Shown: positions 7,964-16,905 of the stretch, in pieces
Numbering within the stretch: the stretch's first letter is position 1
How the letters are laid out: each line of letters opens with the position of its first letter
Assembly (NCBI RefSeq): GCF_030068615.1
Contig: NZ_JASJOC010000005.1
Span: 186,001 to 250,000, forward strand
Source of the DNA: Halostagnicola sp. A-GB9-2
GTDB lineage: Archaea; Halobacteriota; Halobacteria; Halobacteriales; Natrialbaceae
Reading direction: 5' to 3'
Length of the DNA stretch: 64,000 bases
Notes under the pieces: model-generated
The model's input: only the letters and a program-made list of their open reading frames with translations
Told to the model about the DNA's origin: nothing
Database searches by the model: none
Made by a program: the position numbers and the translations under genes

Positions 7964-10179
7964 TGTCGAGCGAACGATCCCAGAAGGCCGAACGAATCCG
8001 CCACATCATGGAGACCGAGGGCGACAGCGTCGAGCGAAACGCGCGCGGGTTCAACGAAGGACGATACGAGTCGGTGGACCGACTCGAGGACTACGACGCG
8101 TACAAGGATCGAGCGCGGGCGATCAAAGAAGACGCGATCGAAAATCTCCCCTCGCTGATCGAGCAGGTTCGCGAGACCGTCGAAGCCAACGGCGGCACCG
8201 TCTACCTCGCCGACGACGCGGCCGACGCGAACCGGTACGTCCGCGAACTCGCCCGCGAGCGCGAGGCCGAAACCGTCGTCAAGTCCAAATCCATGACGAC
8301 GGAGGAGATAGACCTTAACGAACATCTCGAGACGGAAGGCTGTGAGGTCTGGGAGACCGACCTCGGCGAGTTCGTGCTGCAGGTCGCAGATGAGGCACCC
8401 AGCCACCTGGTCGCACCGGCGATCCACCAGTCTCGCGAAGAGATCGCCCACCTGTTCAACGAACAGTTCGATCCGGCTGAGAAACTCGAAACGGCCGAAG
8501 AGCTGACCGCGTTCGCTCGAGAGTACCTCGGAGAGCGAATTCAGGACGCGGATATTGGCGTCACCGGCGCGAACTTCGTCACCGCGGATACGGGAACGAT
8601 CGCGCTCGTGACCAGCGAGGGCAACGCCAGAAAGTCGATCGCCGTTCCCGACACGCACGTCGCCGTCGCAGGCGTCGAGAAGATCGTACCGACGTTCGAG
8701 GACCTCCAGCCGTTTGTCGAGTTGATCGCGCGCTCGGGAACCGGCCAGGACATCACCTCCTACGTCTCGTTGTTCTCGCCACCCGTCGACACGCCGACGG
8801 TCAATTTCGACAGCGACGAGCCGATCGATTCGGATGCTTCGGATCGTGACTTCCACCTCGTGCTCCTCGATAACGGCCGGATGGACATGCGCGACGATGA
8901 CCAGCTTCGAGAAACGCTGTACTGCATTCGATGTTCGGCCTGTGCGAACTCGTGTGCGAACTTCCAGTCCGTCGGCGGTCACGTCTTCGGCGGCGAGACC
9001 TACTCAGGCGGAATCGCGACCGGTTGGGAAGCGGGCGTGCACGGACAGGAGTCCGCCGACGAGTTCAACGACCTCTGTACGGGCTGTTCGCGCTGTGTCA
9101 ATCAGTGTCCGGTCAAGATCGACATTCCGTGGATCAACACCGTCGTCCGGGATCGGCGGAATCGAGGGGCCGACGACGGGGACCTGGACTTCCTCGTCGA
9201 GGGGCTTACGCCGGATGAGGAGCCGGCAGGACTCGACCTGCAAAAACGCTTTTTCGGCAACTTCGAGACGCTCGCGAAACTCGGCTCCACGACCGCACCC
9301 GTTTCGAACTGGTTCGCCGGAACGCCGCCCTCGAGGTACCTTATGGAGCGAGTGCTCGGAATCGACAGCCGCCGCGAACTGCCGACCTTCGAGCGCGAAA
9401 CGCTCGTCGAGTGGTTCCGGAACCGGGACGAACCTCGACCCGTCGACGCGGAGTACCACGCGGTCGTCTATCCCGACCTCTACACGAACCACGTCCGAAC
9501 GGAGCGAGGAAAGGCGGCGGTTCGAACGCTCGAAGCCCTCGGCGTCGCCGTCGAAGTCCCCGACGTGGCCTCCTCCGGCCGCGCACCCCTCTCTCAGGGC
9601 ATGATCGCCACGGCCGAAGAACACGCACGCGAGGTGCGCGACGACCTCGACGCCCACATCGACGCCGGCTACGACGTGGTCGTCATCGAACCGAGCGATT
9701 TGGCGATGTTCCGCGGCGAGTACGAACGGCTGCTCGAGGAGGACCGCTACGAATCGCTCGCAGAACGGAGTTACGAACTCTTCGAGTACATCTTCGGACT
9801 ATTCGAGAACGGCGCGTCCGCGGAGGCACTTCGCGACGCCGAGAGTATCGGTGCTTCAACGGATGTCGCCTACCACTCACACTGCCAACAGCGGACGCTC
9901 GAACTCGAGACGTACACGACGACTGTCCTCGAACGACAGGGATTCGACGTTCTCACGTCCGACGTCGAGTGTTGTGGCATGGCCGGCAGTTTCGGCTACA
10001 AGAGCGAGTACTACGACCTGAGCGTGGACGTCGGCGAACGGCTACAGGCGCAGTTCGAGATGCCCGATGCGACGAATCGAACGGTCGTCGCGAGCGGCAC
10101 GTCCTGCCTCGAGCAACTCGACTCGATGTTGACCCGTCAACCCCGACATCCGATTACCCTCGTGGATCCGAAGCGCTGA
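7963..10179 (+). CDS. lutB: LutB-type iron-sulfur protein fused to a LutA-like CCG domain, L-lactate oxidation
   Basis: This 738-aa protein combines functions that are separate in bacteria. Residues 1-300 are a LUD domain (DIGVTGANFVTADTGT). Near 321-385 lie two ferredoxin-like Cys clusters, CIRCSACANSC and CTGCSRCVNQCP, for two 4Fe-4S centres. The last 280 residues are LutA/GlpC-like, with an intact CCG motif (VECCGMAGSFG near residue 665). The expected first CCG motif near residue 535 reads ASSGRAPLSQG, so both cysteines are replaced. A GGAGG ribosome-binding site lies 5 bases before the ATG. It should form the lactate-oxidising unit together with LutC. The electron acceptor is unknown. Confidence 0.88.
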   Translation: MSSERSQKAERIRHIMETEGDSVERNARGFNEGRYESVDRLEDYDAYKDRARAIKEDAIENLPSLIEQVRETVEANGGTVYLADDAADANRYVRELAREREAETVVKSKSMTTEEIDLNEHLETEGCEVWETDLGEFVLQVADEAPSHLVAPAIHQSREEIAHLFNEQFDPAEKLETAEELTAFAREYLGERIQDADIGVTGANFVTADTGTIALVTSEGNARKSIAVPDTHVAVAGVEKIVPTFEDLQPFVELIARSGTGQDITSYVSLFSPPVDTPTVNFDSDEPIDSDASDRDFHLVLLDNGRMDMRDDDQLRETLYCIRCSACANSCANFQSVGGHVFGGETYSGGIATGWEAGVHGQESADEFNDLCTGCSRCVNQCPVKIDIPWINTVVRDRRNRGADDGDLDFLVEGLTPDEEPAGLDLQKRFFGNFETLAKLGSTTAPVSNWFAGTPPSRYLMERVLGIDSRRELPTFERETLVEWFRNRDEPRPVDAEYHAVVYPDLYTNHVRTERGKAAVRTLEALGVAVEVPDVASSGRAPLSQGMIATAEEHAREVRDDLDAHIDAGYDVVVIEPSDLAMFRGEYERLLEEDRYESLAERSYELFEYIFGLFENGASAEALRDAESIGASTDVAYHSHCQQRTLELETYTTTVLERQGFDVLTSDVECCGMAGSFGYKSEYYDLSVDVGERLQAQFEMPDATNRTVVASGTSCLEQLDSMLTRQPRHPITLVDPKR

Positions 10180-10263
10180 TTGATACCTTCGAGCAGTTTC
10201 TCGGATTAGGCGATACATCCAGAAACGTTGCGTTCTGATACTGTTACAATACTAACGGAAAGT

Positions 10264-10312
10264 TATATTACATCTAATGGTGATTGTCATCACGTGTCAC
10301 GAGTAGTGGCAC
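10264..10312 (+). promoter_or_regulatory. Promoter/operator region of the second beta-helix gene
   Basis: A TATA-like TTATATTA lies at 10263-10270, about 50 bases before the ATG at 10321. Downstream of it are two dyads: a perfect GTGAT-TGTC-ATCAC at 10280-10293 and an imperfect GTGTCAC-GAGTA-GTGGCAC just after it. The expected transcription start falls near the first dyad, which fits an operator. No regulator gene is nearby to match it. Confidence 0.4.
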
Positions 10313-10320
10313 GACAAATT

Positions 10321-12039
10321 ATGAGTGACAACACGCCACCGCAGACGGAGCAAGCGGAGCGGACGAATCGAACGGGGTCGGCGATTCCGAGACGAGGCGC
10401 TCTCGGACTGATCGGGGCCGCGGGGCTCGGAGCAGCGTTTTCTGGGGCCGCGAGTGCAAGCGGATCGACGAGCGGGGGACCGGAAACAGGAAACCAGCCG
10501 TGGTACAAGTGGGACGCCGATGTCGATGCGTGTGATAACGGCCTCTACGATCTGAACTCTCTCGAGGTCGATCACACGTATACGGGCGCTCGAGAACCGG
10601 ACGTCATTGTCTGGCAGGACGACGACGGGACGTATCACGCCGACGGAACGGACGACTACGTCGCCAGCGGCGACGACTATCTCGGGATTATTCAGGCCGC
10701 CGTCGACAGCCTCACCGAGGATCGAACCACGAAAGAACGCGTCCTCGTAACCGCGGACGGAACCGTCGAGGCGACCGACGAACTCGAGCAAGTCGTTCTG
10801 CCGAGCTACACCGTCGTCGACGTTCCGGCGACGATTCACGTCGAAGACGAGGGGCAATCGCTGGTCATCCCCTTCCGCGGCCTCGCCGAGGAGGAGATCG
10901 AGATTCCGCGCCTGAACGTCACGGGCAACCCACGTTTCGGGCTCGTCCTCCAGAACTGCGATAACGTTCGGCTCGGACACATCAACGTCCAGTTCGAGAA
11001 CCTCGACGTCCTCGATCCGTATCAAGATCACCCGAACTTCGATCCCGATAACGACGACTTCCCACCCTCACACGAACCCGACCGACCTCGCGACGAACAG
11101 CTCGCCGATCCCGTCCACGTGGGAGAGATCAACGAAGGAATTCGCGTCTCCGGGCGTTCGCGCGAAGGCGATGCGACCGATATTCTCCTCGAGTCGGCTT
11201 ACATCGAGAACGCGAACCACCACGCGGTCGAGTTCTACGACATCGACCGGGTCCAGATCGGCCGGGTTTTAGGCAACGAAATGCAAGGATGCGGACTGAT
11301 CCTCAACGGTATTACCGACGCCACGGTCGACAGCGTCATCGGGCGAAATCCGAGTTCGAGTACGGCTTACGCGACGTTCCGATGCGCGAACGATTGTGAA
11401 AACGCGACGATCGGAAACGTTCTCAGCCGCGACGCGCCGCGAGGGATCCACATCACGTCCGGTTCGGACGATATCACTGTCGGGAACGTAAACATCATCG
11501 GCGCAAGAAACAACGCCGGGATCGCTATCGACGGCGTCGAAAACATCACCATCGGCGGCGGCCTCATCAAGAACACCGACGGCGAGGGCGTCCGTGCCTG
11601 GGGCAACACCGTCACGATCACCAACCTTCGAGTCGTCGACGAACGAGACGAAGACGAGCGCAATCAAACTCACGGGATCGAGTTCACCGGATCCAACGGC
11701 CGAATCGTCAACAACGACGTCAGGGACGGCGGCACGGTGGCCGACCTCCACATCGACGTCGATGACGAGACCGTGGTTCGGGGCAACATCGGCGGCGGAC
11801 TCGCAGCCGGGACGACGACCCTCGAATCCGACGCGGAGCCGGCAGCCCGCGTCGAAGGCGTCAGCGACGACTGGGCCGGATCGCTCTCGGCTCGAACGCA
11901 CCTTCAGGACGAACCACCAGGGCAGTACGCTCTCGATCACCGGTTCGAGTGGACCGGCGAGGAGTGGGACCTCGTCTTCGAATGGGAGGCCGACCCGGGA
12001 TCGAATCTCGAACTCGAGTACGTCGTCGACCGACTCTAG
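10321..12039 (+). CDS. Tat-exported right-handed parallel beta-helix protein, no lectin tail
   Basis: This is a secreted paralogue of the proteins at 3539-5617 and 58770-61028, 572 aa from the ATG at 10321. The Tat signal is PRRGALGLIGAAGLGAAF (Arg24-Arg25). The shared GNQPWYKW segment, the VDSLTEDRTTKE segment and the LPSYTVVDVPATI strand come next, followed by about ten beta-helix rungs (VTITNL, ITVGNV, ITIGGG). H300-H301 lie in the paralogue-wide HHAVEFYDI motif, and YATFRCANDCEN follows. It ends with the WDLVFEWEADPG...YVVD module and lacks the ricin domain. Polysaccharide binding or cleavage is inferred only from fold and neighbours. Confidence 0.78.
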   Translation: MSDNTPPQTEQAERTNRTGSAIPRRGALGLIGAAGLGAAFSGAASASGSTSGGPETGNQPWYKWDADVDACDNGLYDLNSLEVDHTYTGAREPDVIVWQDDDGTYHADGTDDYVASGDDYLGIIQAAVDSLTEDRTTKERVLVTADGTVEATDELEQVVLPSYTVVDVPATIHVEDEGQSLVIPFRGLAEEEIEIPRLNVTGNPRFGLVLQNCDNVRLGHINVQFENLDVLDPYQDHPNFDPDNDDFPPSHEPDRPRDEQLADPVHVGEINEGIRVSGRSREGDATDILLESAYIENANHHAVEFYDIDRVQIGRVLGNEMQGCGLILNGITDATVDSVIGRNPSSSTAYATFRCANDCENATIGNVLSRDAPRGIHITSGSDDITVGNVNIIGARNNAGIAIDGVENITIGGGLIKNTDGEGVRAWGNTVTITNLRVVDERDEDERNQTHGIEFTGSNGRIVNNDVRDGGTVADLHIDVDDETVVRGNIGGGLAAGTTTLESDAEPAARVEGVSDDWAGSLSARTHLQDEPPGQYALDHRFEWTGEEWDLVFEWEADPGSNLELEYVVDRL

Positions 12040-12306
12040 CGATTCGACTCGGCGAACGACTACACTCGGCTCCCGAGTAGACCATCCACAGCTTTCTTTA
12101 CGGAACTGCCGGCAACGACACGAGACTCGAGGACTGGGAAATCCGAGCAGACACCAGTACCGATCAGACACCAATATTTCGTGAGTTGCCACTCGAGAGC
12201 CCCGTTCGATCCATCCGTTATTCGCCTGATTGCTCTCGGATTACCCTGGCCGAAAATTCGACAACCGACAGAAAGATTCAAGGTCCAGCCCTTGGATTTG
12301 AACACG

Positions 12307-13143
12307 ATGCAATTCATTCGATTCGCGACTAGCGGCGGCGTCCGCTGGGGCGTCATCGTCGACGACCAGCCGTACGCGCTGGACCGATTCGGAGAACCGA
12401 CCATCGAAGACCTCGCGACTCCGGGGTACCGCCGGCGCGTCGAGCGCGCCGTCGAGATCGGAGCGCTTCCGGCTATTGACGAACCGACGGATTATCTCGC
12501 GCCGATTCCGTCGGTGGAACAGATCATTTGTGTTGGACTCAACTACTACGATCACGCCGAAGAGCAAGACGAGGAGATCCCCGAAAAGCCGATGCTGTTC
12601 GCGAAGTCGCCCTCGAGCGTCACGGACCCTACCGCACCCATCGTCCACCCCGACGACGTCGAGCAGGTCGACTACGAGGTCGAACTCGGCATCGTCATCG
12701 GACGGACCGCCTGCGAGGTCAGCGCCGACGAAGCCGAGGAGTACGTCGCCGGCTACACGGTCATCAACGACGTGAGCGCTCGGGACGCGCAGTTCGAGGA
12801 CGAACAGTTCTTCCGCGGGAAGAGCTACGACACGTTCGCGCCGATGGGGCCCGCGCTCACCGCCCCCGAAGCGATCGATCCCAATGATGTGGACGTCGAA
12901 CTTCGCCTCAACGGCGAGGTCAAGCAGGAGTCGACGACGGCAGAGTTCATCTTCGACGTCGGCGACACGATCGAGTATTTAAGCCACGTTACGACCCTCC
13001 AGCCGGGGACCGTCATCTCGACCGGAACGCCGGGGGGCGTCGGTATCTTCCGCGATCCGCCGGAACTGCTCGCACCGGGCGACACCGTCGAAGCCGAAAT
13101 CGAAGGGATCGGAACGCTCGAGAATCACGTCGTCGAGCAGTAA
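12307..13143 (+). CDS. FAH-family hydrolase, probable 2,4-diketo-3-deoxy-L-rhamnonate/fuconate hydrolase
   Basis: This fumarylacetoacetate-hydrolase fold protein has 278 aa from the ATG at 12307. The metal-binding residues are visible as E124 and E126 in DYEVELGIVIG and D155 in INDVSARD. The C-terminal FAH signature GTVISTGTPGGVG is intact. In the archaeal and bacterial diketo-hydrolase routes, this family splits 2,4-diketo-3-deoxy-L-rhamnonate or -fuconate into pyruvate and L-lactate. That fits the rhamnonate dehydratase-like gene at 16906, the mutarotase at 19253 and LutBC at 7460-10179. Other acylpyruvate hydrolase activities remain possible. A 5-bp dyad CAAGG-N6-CCTTG precedes the start at 12279-12294. 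Confidence 0.82.
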   Translation: MQFIRFATSGGVRWGVIVDDQPYALDRFGEPTIEDLATPGYRRRVERAVEIGALPAIDEPTDYLAPIPSVEQIICVGLNYYDHAEEQDEEIPEKPMLFAKSPSSVTDPTAPIVHPDDVEQVDYEVELGIVIGRTACEVSADEAEEYVAGYTVINDVSARDAQFEDEQFFRGKSYDTFAPMGPALTAPEAIDPNDVDVELRLNGEVKQESTTAEFIFDVGDTIEYLSHVTTLQPGTVISTGTPGGVGIFRDPPELLAPGDTVEAEIEGIGTLENHVVEQ

Positions 13144-13167
13144 CCCGACGGGACGGCAGATAGCCGC

Positions 13168-14040
13168 TCAGATATCGGCGACGGTCCTGAACGAGCGGCC
13201 GGTGAGCCACGTTCGATCTTTTTTCGAGAGACAATCGACATGCTCGAGCCAGCGTAGGCTCTCCTCGTACGTCGCCTCGTCGCTGACGTTCGGGAAGTCC
13301 GAACCCCACGCGATCCGCTCGCGGCCGAACGTCTCGAGCAACCAACGGACGTGATCGTGCACGTCTCGGTACGGAAACTCCGCTTCGGAGCGGTGGACGA
13401 CTTCGGATATCTTTACAACGACCTCGTACTCGTCGGCAGCGAGTGCCTCGAGAGCGCCGAACTTGCTTTCTTCCGGCGGGACGGTCGGATCGGCGTGACA
13501 GAAGTGATCGAGCGCGTACCGCAGGTCGGGGTACGTCTCGACCAGTTCGATAACGTCCTCGAGTTGGTCGATATCGGCGAGGATCTGTACGAGTGCGTCG
13601 GTATCCCGGGCGGCCTCCCAGAACGACGTCTCCTCGATCGACTCCCGTAACCACGAGACGGACGGATCGAAGGTCTCCCACATCCGATCGTACGGGCAAA
13701 TTGCACCCAACCTGAAACCGAGGACGCCCTCGACGGCCATCCGGTCGCGCAATCGATCGGCCGCGCCGTCCGCGAACTGATCGAGCATGACGATTCCCGA
13801 GAGCCGGTCGTTCGCTTCGACGCACTCGAGCGTGTAGTGATTATCCGTCCACTCGCAGATCGGGTAGCCGACGACGACCGCCTCGTCGACGCCGACCGCA
13901 TCCATATCCTCGAGTAGCTTCTCGGCCGTGTAGACGGTATCCACGCCGAACTCGTCGACGGTTTCGACGAGCGGGCCGTTGACCCAGGGATGGTCTCGTG
14001 TCGGTCGCGTCCACGCGTGTGTGTGAGTGTCCAGCACCAT
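13168..14040 (-). CDS. Amidohydrolase (COG3618 type), probable L-rhamnono-/L-fucono-lactonase
   Basis: This is a 290-aa TIM-barrel metal hydrolase. The N-terminal metal motif DTHTHAW gives His6 and His8, a second His-rich segment LDHFCHAD lies near 178, and the final metal ligand is the Asp in WGSDFPNV near 250. The family includes L-fuconolactonase and 2-pyrone-4,6-dicarboxylate hydrolase. It is convergent with the FAH hydrolase gene (24 bases apart) and faces the same way as the zinc dehydrogenase upstream. It should open the aldonolactone made by that dehydrogenase. The sugar specificity (rhamnose versus fucose) is inference from context. Confidence 0.78.
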   Translation of the reverse strand: MVLDTHTHAWTRPTRDHPWVNGPLVETVDEFGVDTVYTAEKLLEDMDAVGVDEAVVVGYPICEWTDNHYTLECVEANDRLSGIVMLDQFADGAADRLRDRMAVEGVLGFRLGAICPYDRMWETFDPSVSWLRESIEETSFWEAARDTDALVQILADIDQLEDVIELVETYPDLRYALDHFCHADPTVPPEESKFGALEALAADEYEVVVKISEVVHRSEAEFPYRDVHDHVRWLLETFGRERIAWGSDFPNVSDEATYEESLRWLEHVDCLSKKDRTWLTGRSFRTVADI

Positions 14041-14212
14041 CAGTTACGAAACGGTCGTCTCGAGTGATACTAAACGTTTTGTTATACGGGTGTTGGTCGA
14101 AACTGTACCACGTACATCGAGACAGAAAGCGCAACGACGAGACCGCGTGCTCGCGATGAGAACGAAGCGATAACGCAGAAATTGAGCGCACGGAACCTGT
14201 CGGAAGCGGGAC

Positions 14213-15247
14213 TCAGAGATCGGTGAACGAAAAGACGGGTTTGCAGGTTTCGGACTCGAGGAACGCTTCGAACGCCGACGTCGGTTCGTCGATGCTGAAC
14301 GAGCGATCGATGATCGCATCCGCGTCGATCGCTCCGGCAGACAGCAGTCGGATTGCCTGTTCGAAGTTCTGCCAGGTCGAGCCGTAGGACGTATTCAGAT
14401 CGACTTCGCCGCGGACCACCGGCGTCATGAACACTTCACTGGGCGCTCCGGGGAGGCCGACGACAACGACCTGTCCGCCTTTGCGCACGTGGTCGATAGC
14501 TATCTCGACGCCGCTTTGATGACCCGTCGTATCGAATACCACGTCGAATCCGATCTCGTCGGTCCGTTCGTCGACGGTTTCTGACAGATCACTCGTCTGA
14601 ATATCCACCGTCTCGATGCCGAGTCGTTCGACCAATGGAAGGCGATATTCAGTGTCTTTGCCCAGCCCGGAAACGATGACGTCAGCGCCCATCGCGTCCG
14701 CAACGGCCGCTACGAGAACGCCGATCGGGCCGGGACCTTCAACGAGGACGGTGTCGCCGGGAGTCACGTTCGATTGATCGAACACCGCTCGCGTGGCGAT
14801 GCTGAGCGGTTCGGTGATGCTCGCCTGGCCGAGCGGAACGTTCTCGGGAATCTTGTGGAGATCTCGAGGTTTCACCGTCGTAAACTCGGTATAGGCACCG
14901 TCTTTGTGCATGCCCGTGATCTCGAAATTTTGACAGACGTTCGGTTGGCCGTTCTTGCACTGAAAGCACGATCCGCAGTCGTGGATCGGTTCCTCGACGA
15001 CGGAGTCGCCGACGGCAAAGTCGGTCACGTTGTCGCCGACAGCAACGACTTCGCCGGAGTATTCGTGACCCATAATCCGCGGAATCGGGATCCACTCGTA
15101 GCCGTCTTCGTACTTGTAAGCGTGTGCATCACTGCCACATAACCCGGCTGAATGGACGCGGACGAGTACTTCGCCGTCGTCGGGAACAGCTTTCTCGCGC
15201 TCTCGGATTTCGATAGATCTAGGACCGGTATGGACTATAGCCTTCAT
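14213..15247 (-). CDS. Zinc-dependent medium-chain dehydrogenase, sugar dehydrogenase (copy A)
   Basis: This MDR-family enzyme has 344 aa. Predicted catalytic zinc ligands are C37, H61 and E62, structural zinc cysteines are C91, C94, C97 and C105, and the Rossmann motif is GPGPIG at 171-176. The family contains sorbitol, threonine and 2-keto-3-deoxy-aldonate dehydrogenases. It has a close paralogue of identical length at 40450-41484, and their upstream regions also align, so the pair is a recent duplication. Its place between the lactonase and the rhamnonate dehydratase-like genes suggests oxidation of L-rhamnose/L-fucose or of 2-keto-3-deoxy-L-rhamnonate. Which step it performs cannot be told. 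Confidence 0.85.
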   Translation of the reverse strand: MKAIVHTGPRSIEIREREKAVPDDGEVLVRVHSAGLCGSDAHAYKYEDGYEWIPIPRIMGHEYSGEVVAVGDNVTDFAVGDSVVEEPIHDCGSCFQCKNGQPNVCQNFEITGMHKDGAYTEFTTVKPRDLHKIPENVPLGQASITEPLSIATRAVFDQSNVTPGDTVLVEGPGPIGVLVAAVADAMGADVIVSGLGKDTEYRLPLVERLGIETVDIQTSDLSETVDERTDEIGFDVVFDTTGHQSGVEIAIDHVRKGGQVVVVGLPGAPSEVFMTPVVRGEVDLNTSYGSTWQNFEQAIRLLSAGAIDADAIIDRSFSIDEPTSAFEAFLESETCKPVFSFTDL

Positions 15248-15274
15248 GTAGGGTTACCTCTCGCTCTGGTCAAG

Positions 15275-15325
15275 CTATCAGTAGTTGGGGGACTCTCCTA
15301 CAAATATCTTTAGGTGTGAGAACCG
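15275..15325 (-). promoter_or_regulatory. Promoter and dyad element of zinc dehydrogenase copy A
   Basis: On the minus strand a CACCTAAAGATATTTG promoter segment is followed by CTACTGATAG, with 27 bases between this element and the ATG. The same arrangement precedes copy B (40385-40421), where the element reads CTATCAGTAG in the gene direction, the exact reverse complement. The CTA...TAG arms are symmetrical. It is a candidate binding site for a regulator shared by both copies. Confidence 0.5.
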
Positions 15326-15398
15326 TCGCCGACATTCCGTTGGCGGCGCTCGAGGCCGTCGATTCGTCCCCACGGGCTCGAGAACACCGCCCAGCATA

Positions 15399-16652
15399 TC
15401 AGCTGGTGATATTGCCGTCGACGACGGTACTGCTCGAGTACACCTCGAGCTCAGCGGTCGTGCCGCCGTCGCGGACGTCGTTATCGAGAATCTCATTATC
15501 GGACGTGTCCGGGCCGGTTTCGCGGATCCCGTATGGTTGTTGTGGGTCATCCCGATCGTCGACGACACGCAAATTTTGGACCGTGACGTCCTCCGCGGGG
15601 TGGTGTTCCCCGTCGTCGCGCGAATCGATTCGGACGCCTTCCGCGCCATTGTTGCGAACCAGTCCGCCGTCGACGAGGACATCCTGACAGTCCTGAATCA
15701 GTACGCCGTGTTGGCTGGACTCGTAGACATCGAGGTTCTCGACGGTAACGCCGTGGCTCCCCGAAACGCCGAACACGCCGCGACCGCTTTCGACGCTGGT
15801 TACCTCGCCGACGTGGATGTTCGGTCCGGCGCCGTTGGCGAATCGGAAGGCCGCGTATCCGCCGCCTGCGTCGGCTCTGAAAGCATCGACGCTGTCGACG
15901 GTCGCGTCGGCCGTATCGTTCAGCAAAAGGCCACACCCGCCGGTATCGAACGTCTCGACGGTCCCGATATCGAGGCCGTCGACGCCGTACGTTTCGACGG
16001 CGTGGTGTGCGGAACCCGCGATAGTGGCCGACTCGAGGGTGACGTTCGTCGAGCGACCGCCGTCGGCGTCGTCGATGCGGATGCCCAGCCCCAAATCGGT
16101 CGTCTCGGAGAGATCCATTCCGATCTGTCCGAGAAACACGTCGGAACAGCTCTGAATCCACACGCCGTACCTCGGGTTCCCTTCTATCTGCAATCCCGGA
16201 ACGGCGATCGATTCGGCGCTCCGGGCTCGGATCGGAACGACGAGATCCTCGCCCGTGTCCTCGACGTATATTGTCCCGCGAAGATCCAGTTCGGTGTAAC
16301 TCGGGAGGTCGACGGCCTCGAGTGAGTCCGTCGGGCCGAACGTCCCCGAGTCCATGACGACGACGGTTTCCATCCCGGTGCGACCATCCGAGAGACTGTC
16401 GACGCCAGCTTGGATCGCAGCGCGCATGCTCGGTCCGTCGTAAACTGGGTCGCCCGCGTTGTCGGCGTACCACGTACCGCCGTCTTCCCAGACGGTCGCT
16501 TCGTGATCGTCAGCTCGTACACTGCCGATGAGTCCGAGTGTCGTTCCAGTGCTGACGCCGATCGTCGCGAGCACGTGCCGCCGTGAAACGCCAGCGCCTG
16601 GAGTACTCGTTCGATTCGAATCCGTCGTGCGGTGAATGCCATGTTCTGGCAT
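15399..16652 (-). CDS. Tat-exported right-handed parallel beta-helix protein, short form
   Basis: This is the shortest of the four beta-helix paralogues, 417 aa from the ATG at 16652 (an in-frame TTG at 16658 is less likely). The Tat signal is SRRHVLATIGVSTGTTLGLIG. It lacks the GNQPWYxW segment but retains VWEDGGTWYADN, the VDSL segment, LPSYTELDLRGTI, the HHAVETYGV motif and YAAFRFANG. It ends at the last helix rungs (VYSSSTVVDGNITS) with neither the WDLVFEW module nor a lectin. It may be the minimal helix domain of the family. An exported glycan-active or glycan-binding role is inference. Confidence 0.72.
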   Translation of the reverse strand: MPEHGIHRTTDSNRTSTPGAGVSRRHVLATIGVSTGTTLGLIGSVRADDHEATVWEDGGTWYADNAGDPVYDGPSMRAAIQAGVDSLSDGRTGMETVVVMDSGTFGPTDSLEAVDLPSYTELDLRGTIYVEDTGEDLVVPIRARSAESIAVPGLQIEGNPRYGVWIQSCSDVFLGQIGMDLSETTDLGLGIRIDDADGGRSTNVTLESATIAGSAHHAVETYGVDGLDIGTVETFDTGGCGLLLNDTADATVDSVDAFRADAGGGYAAFRFANGAGPNIHVGEVTSVESGRGVFGVSGSHGVTVENLDVYESSQHGVLIQDCQDVLVDGGLVRNNGAEGVRIDSRDDGEHHPAEDVTVQNLRVVDDRDDPQQPYGIRETGPDTSDNEILDNDVRDGGTTAELEVYSSSTVVDGNITS

Positions 16653-16658
16653 AGTCAA

Positions 16659-16687
16659 TTGGTATCACAAACCAACTAATATAATTT
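16659..16687 (-). promoter_or_regulatory. TATA-like box and 5-bp dyad upstream of the short beta-helix gene
   Basis: On the minus strand AATTATATTAGT at about 16676-16687 is TATA-like. Between it and the ATG at 16652 lies the perfect dyad TTGGT-N7-ACCAA (16659-16675). The predicted transcription start falls within or next to this dyad, a common place for archaeal repressor sites. Confidence 0.4.
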
Positions 16688-16905
16688 TTGATTATAGTCA
16701 ACGGTTGCGTAAAACCCCGCGCCAAATGGACAAGAATCGACGAACAAGGTTCTTTCAATCTGGCTTCGAAACTATCGGTTGGACCGGCTCACATACGGAC
16801 CGACAATGGATTCAGCAGGAACTGCTGAGCGGTTTTCTCACTATAAACACTTATGGGGCTGTTGAACGCATCTCAGCATGAGTCTTCGAAACGTGATTTG
16901 AACTT

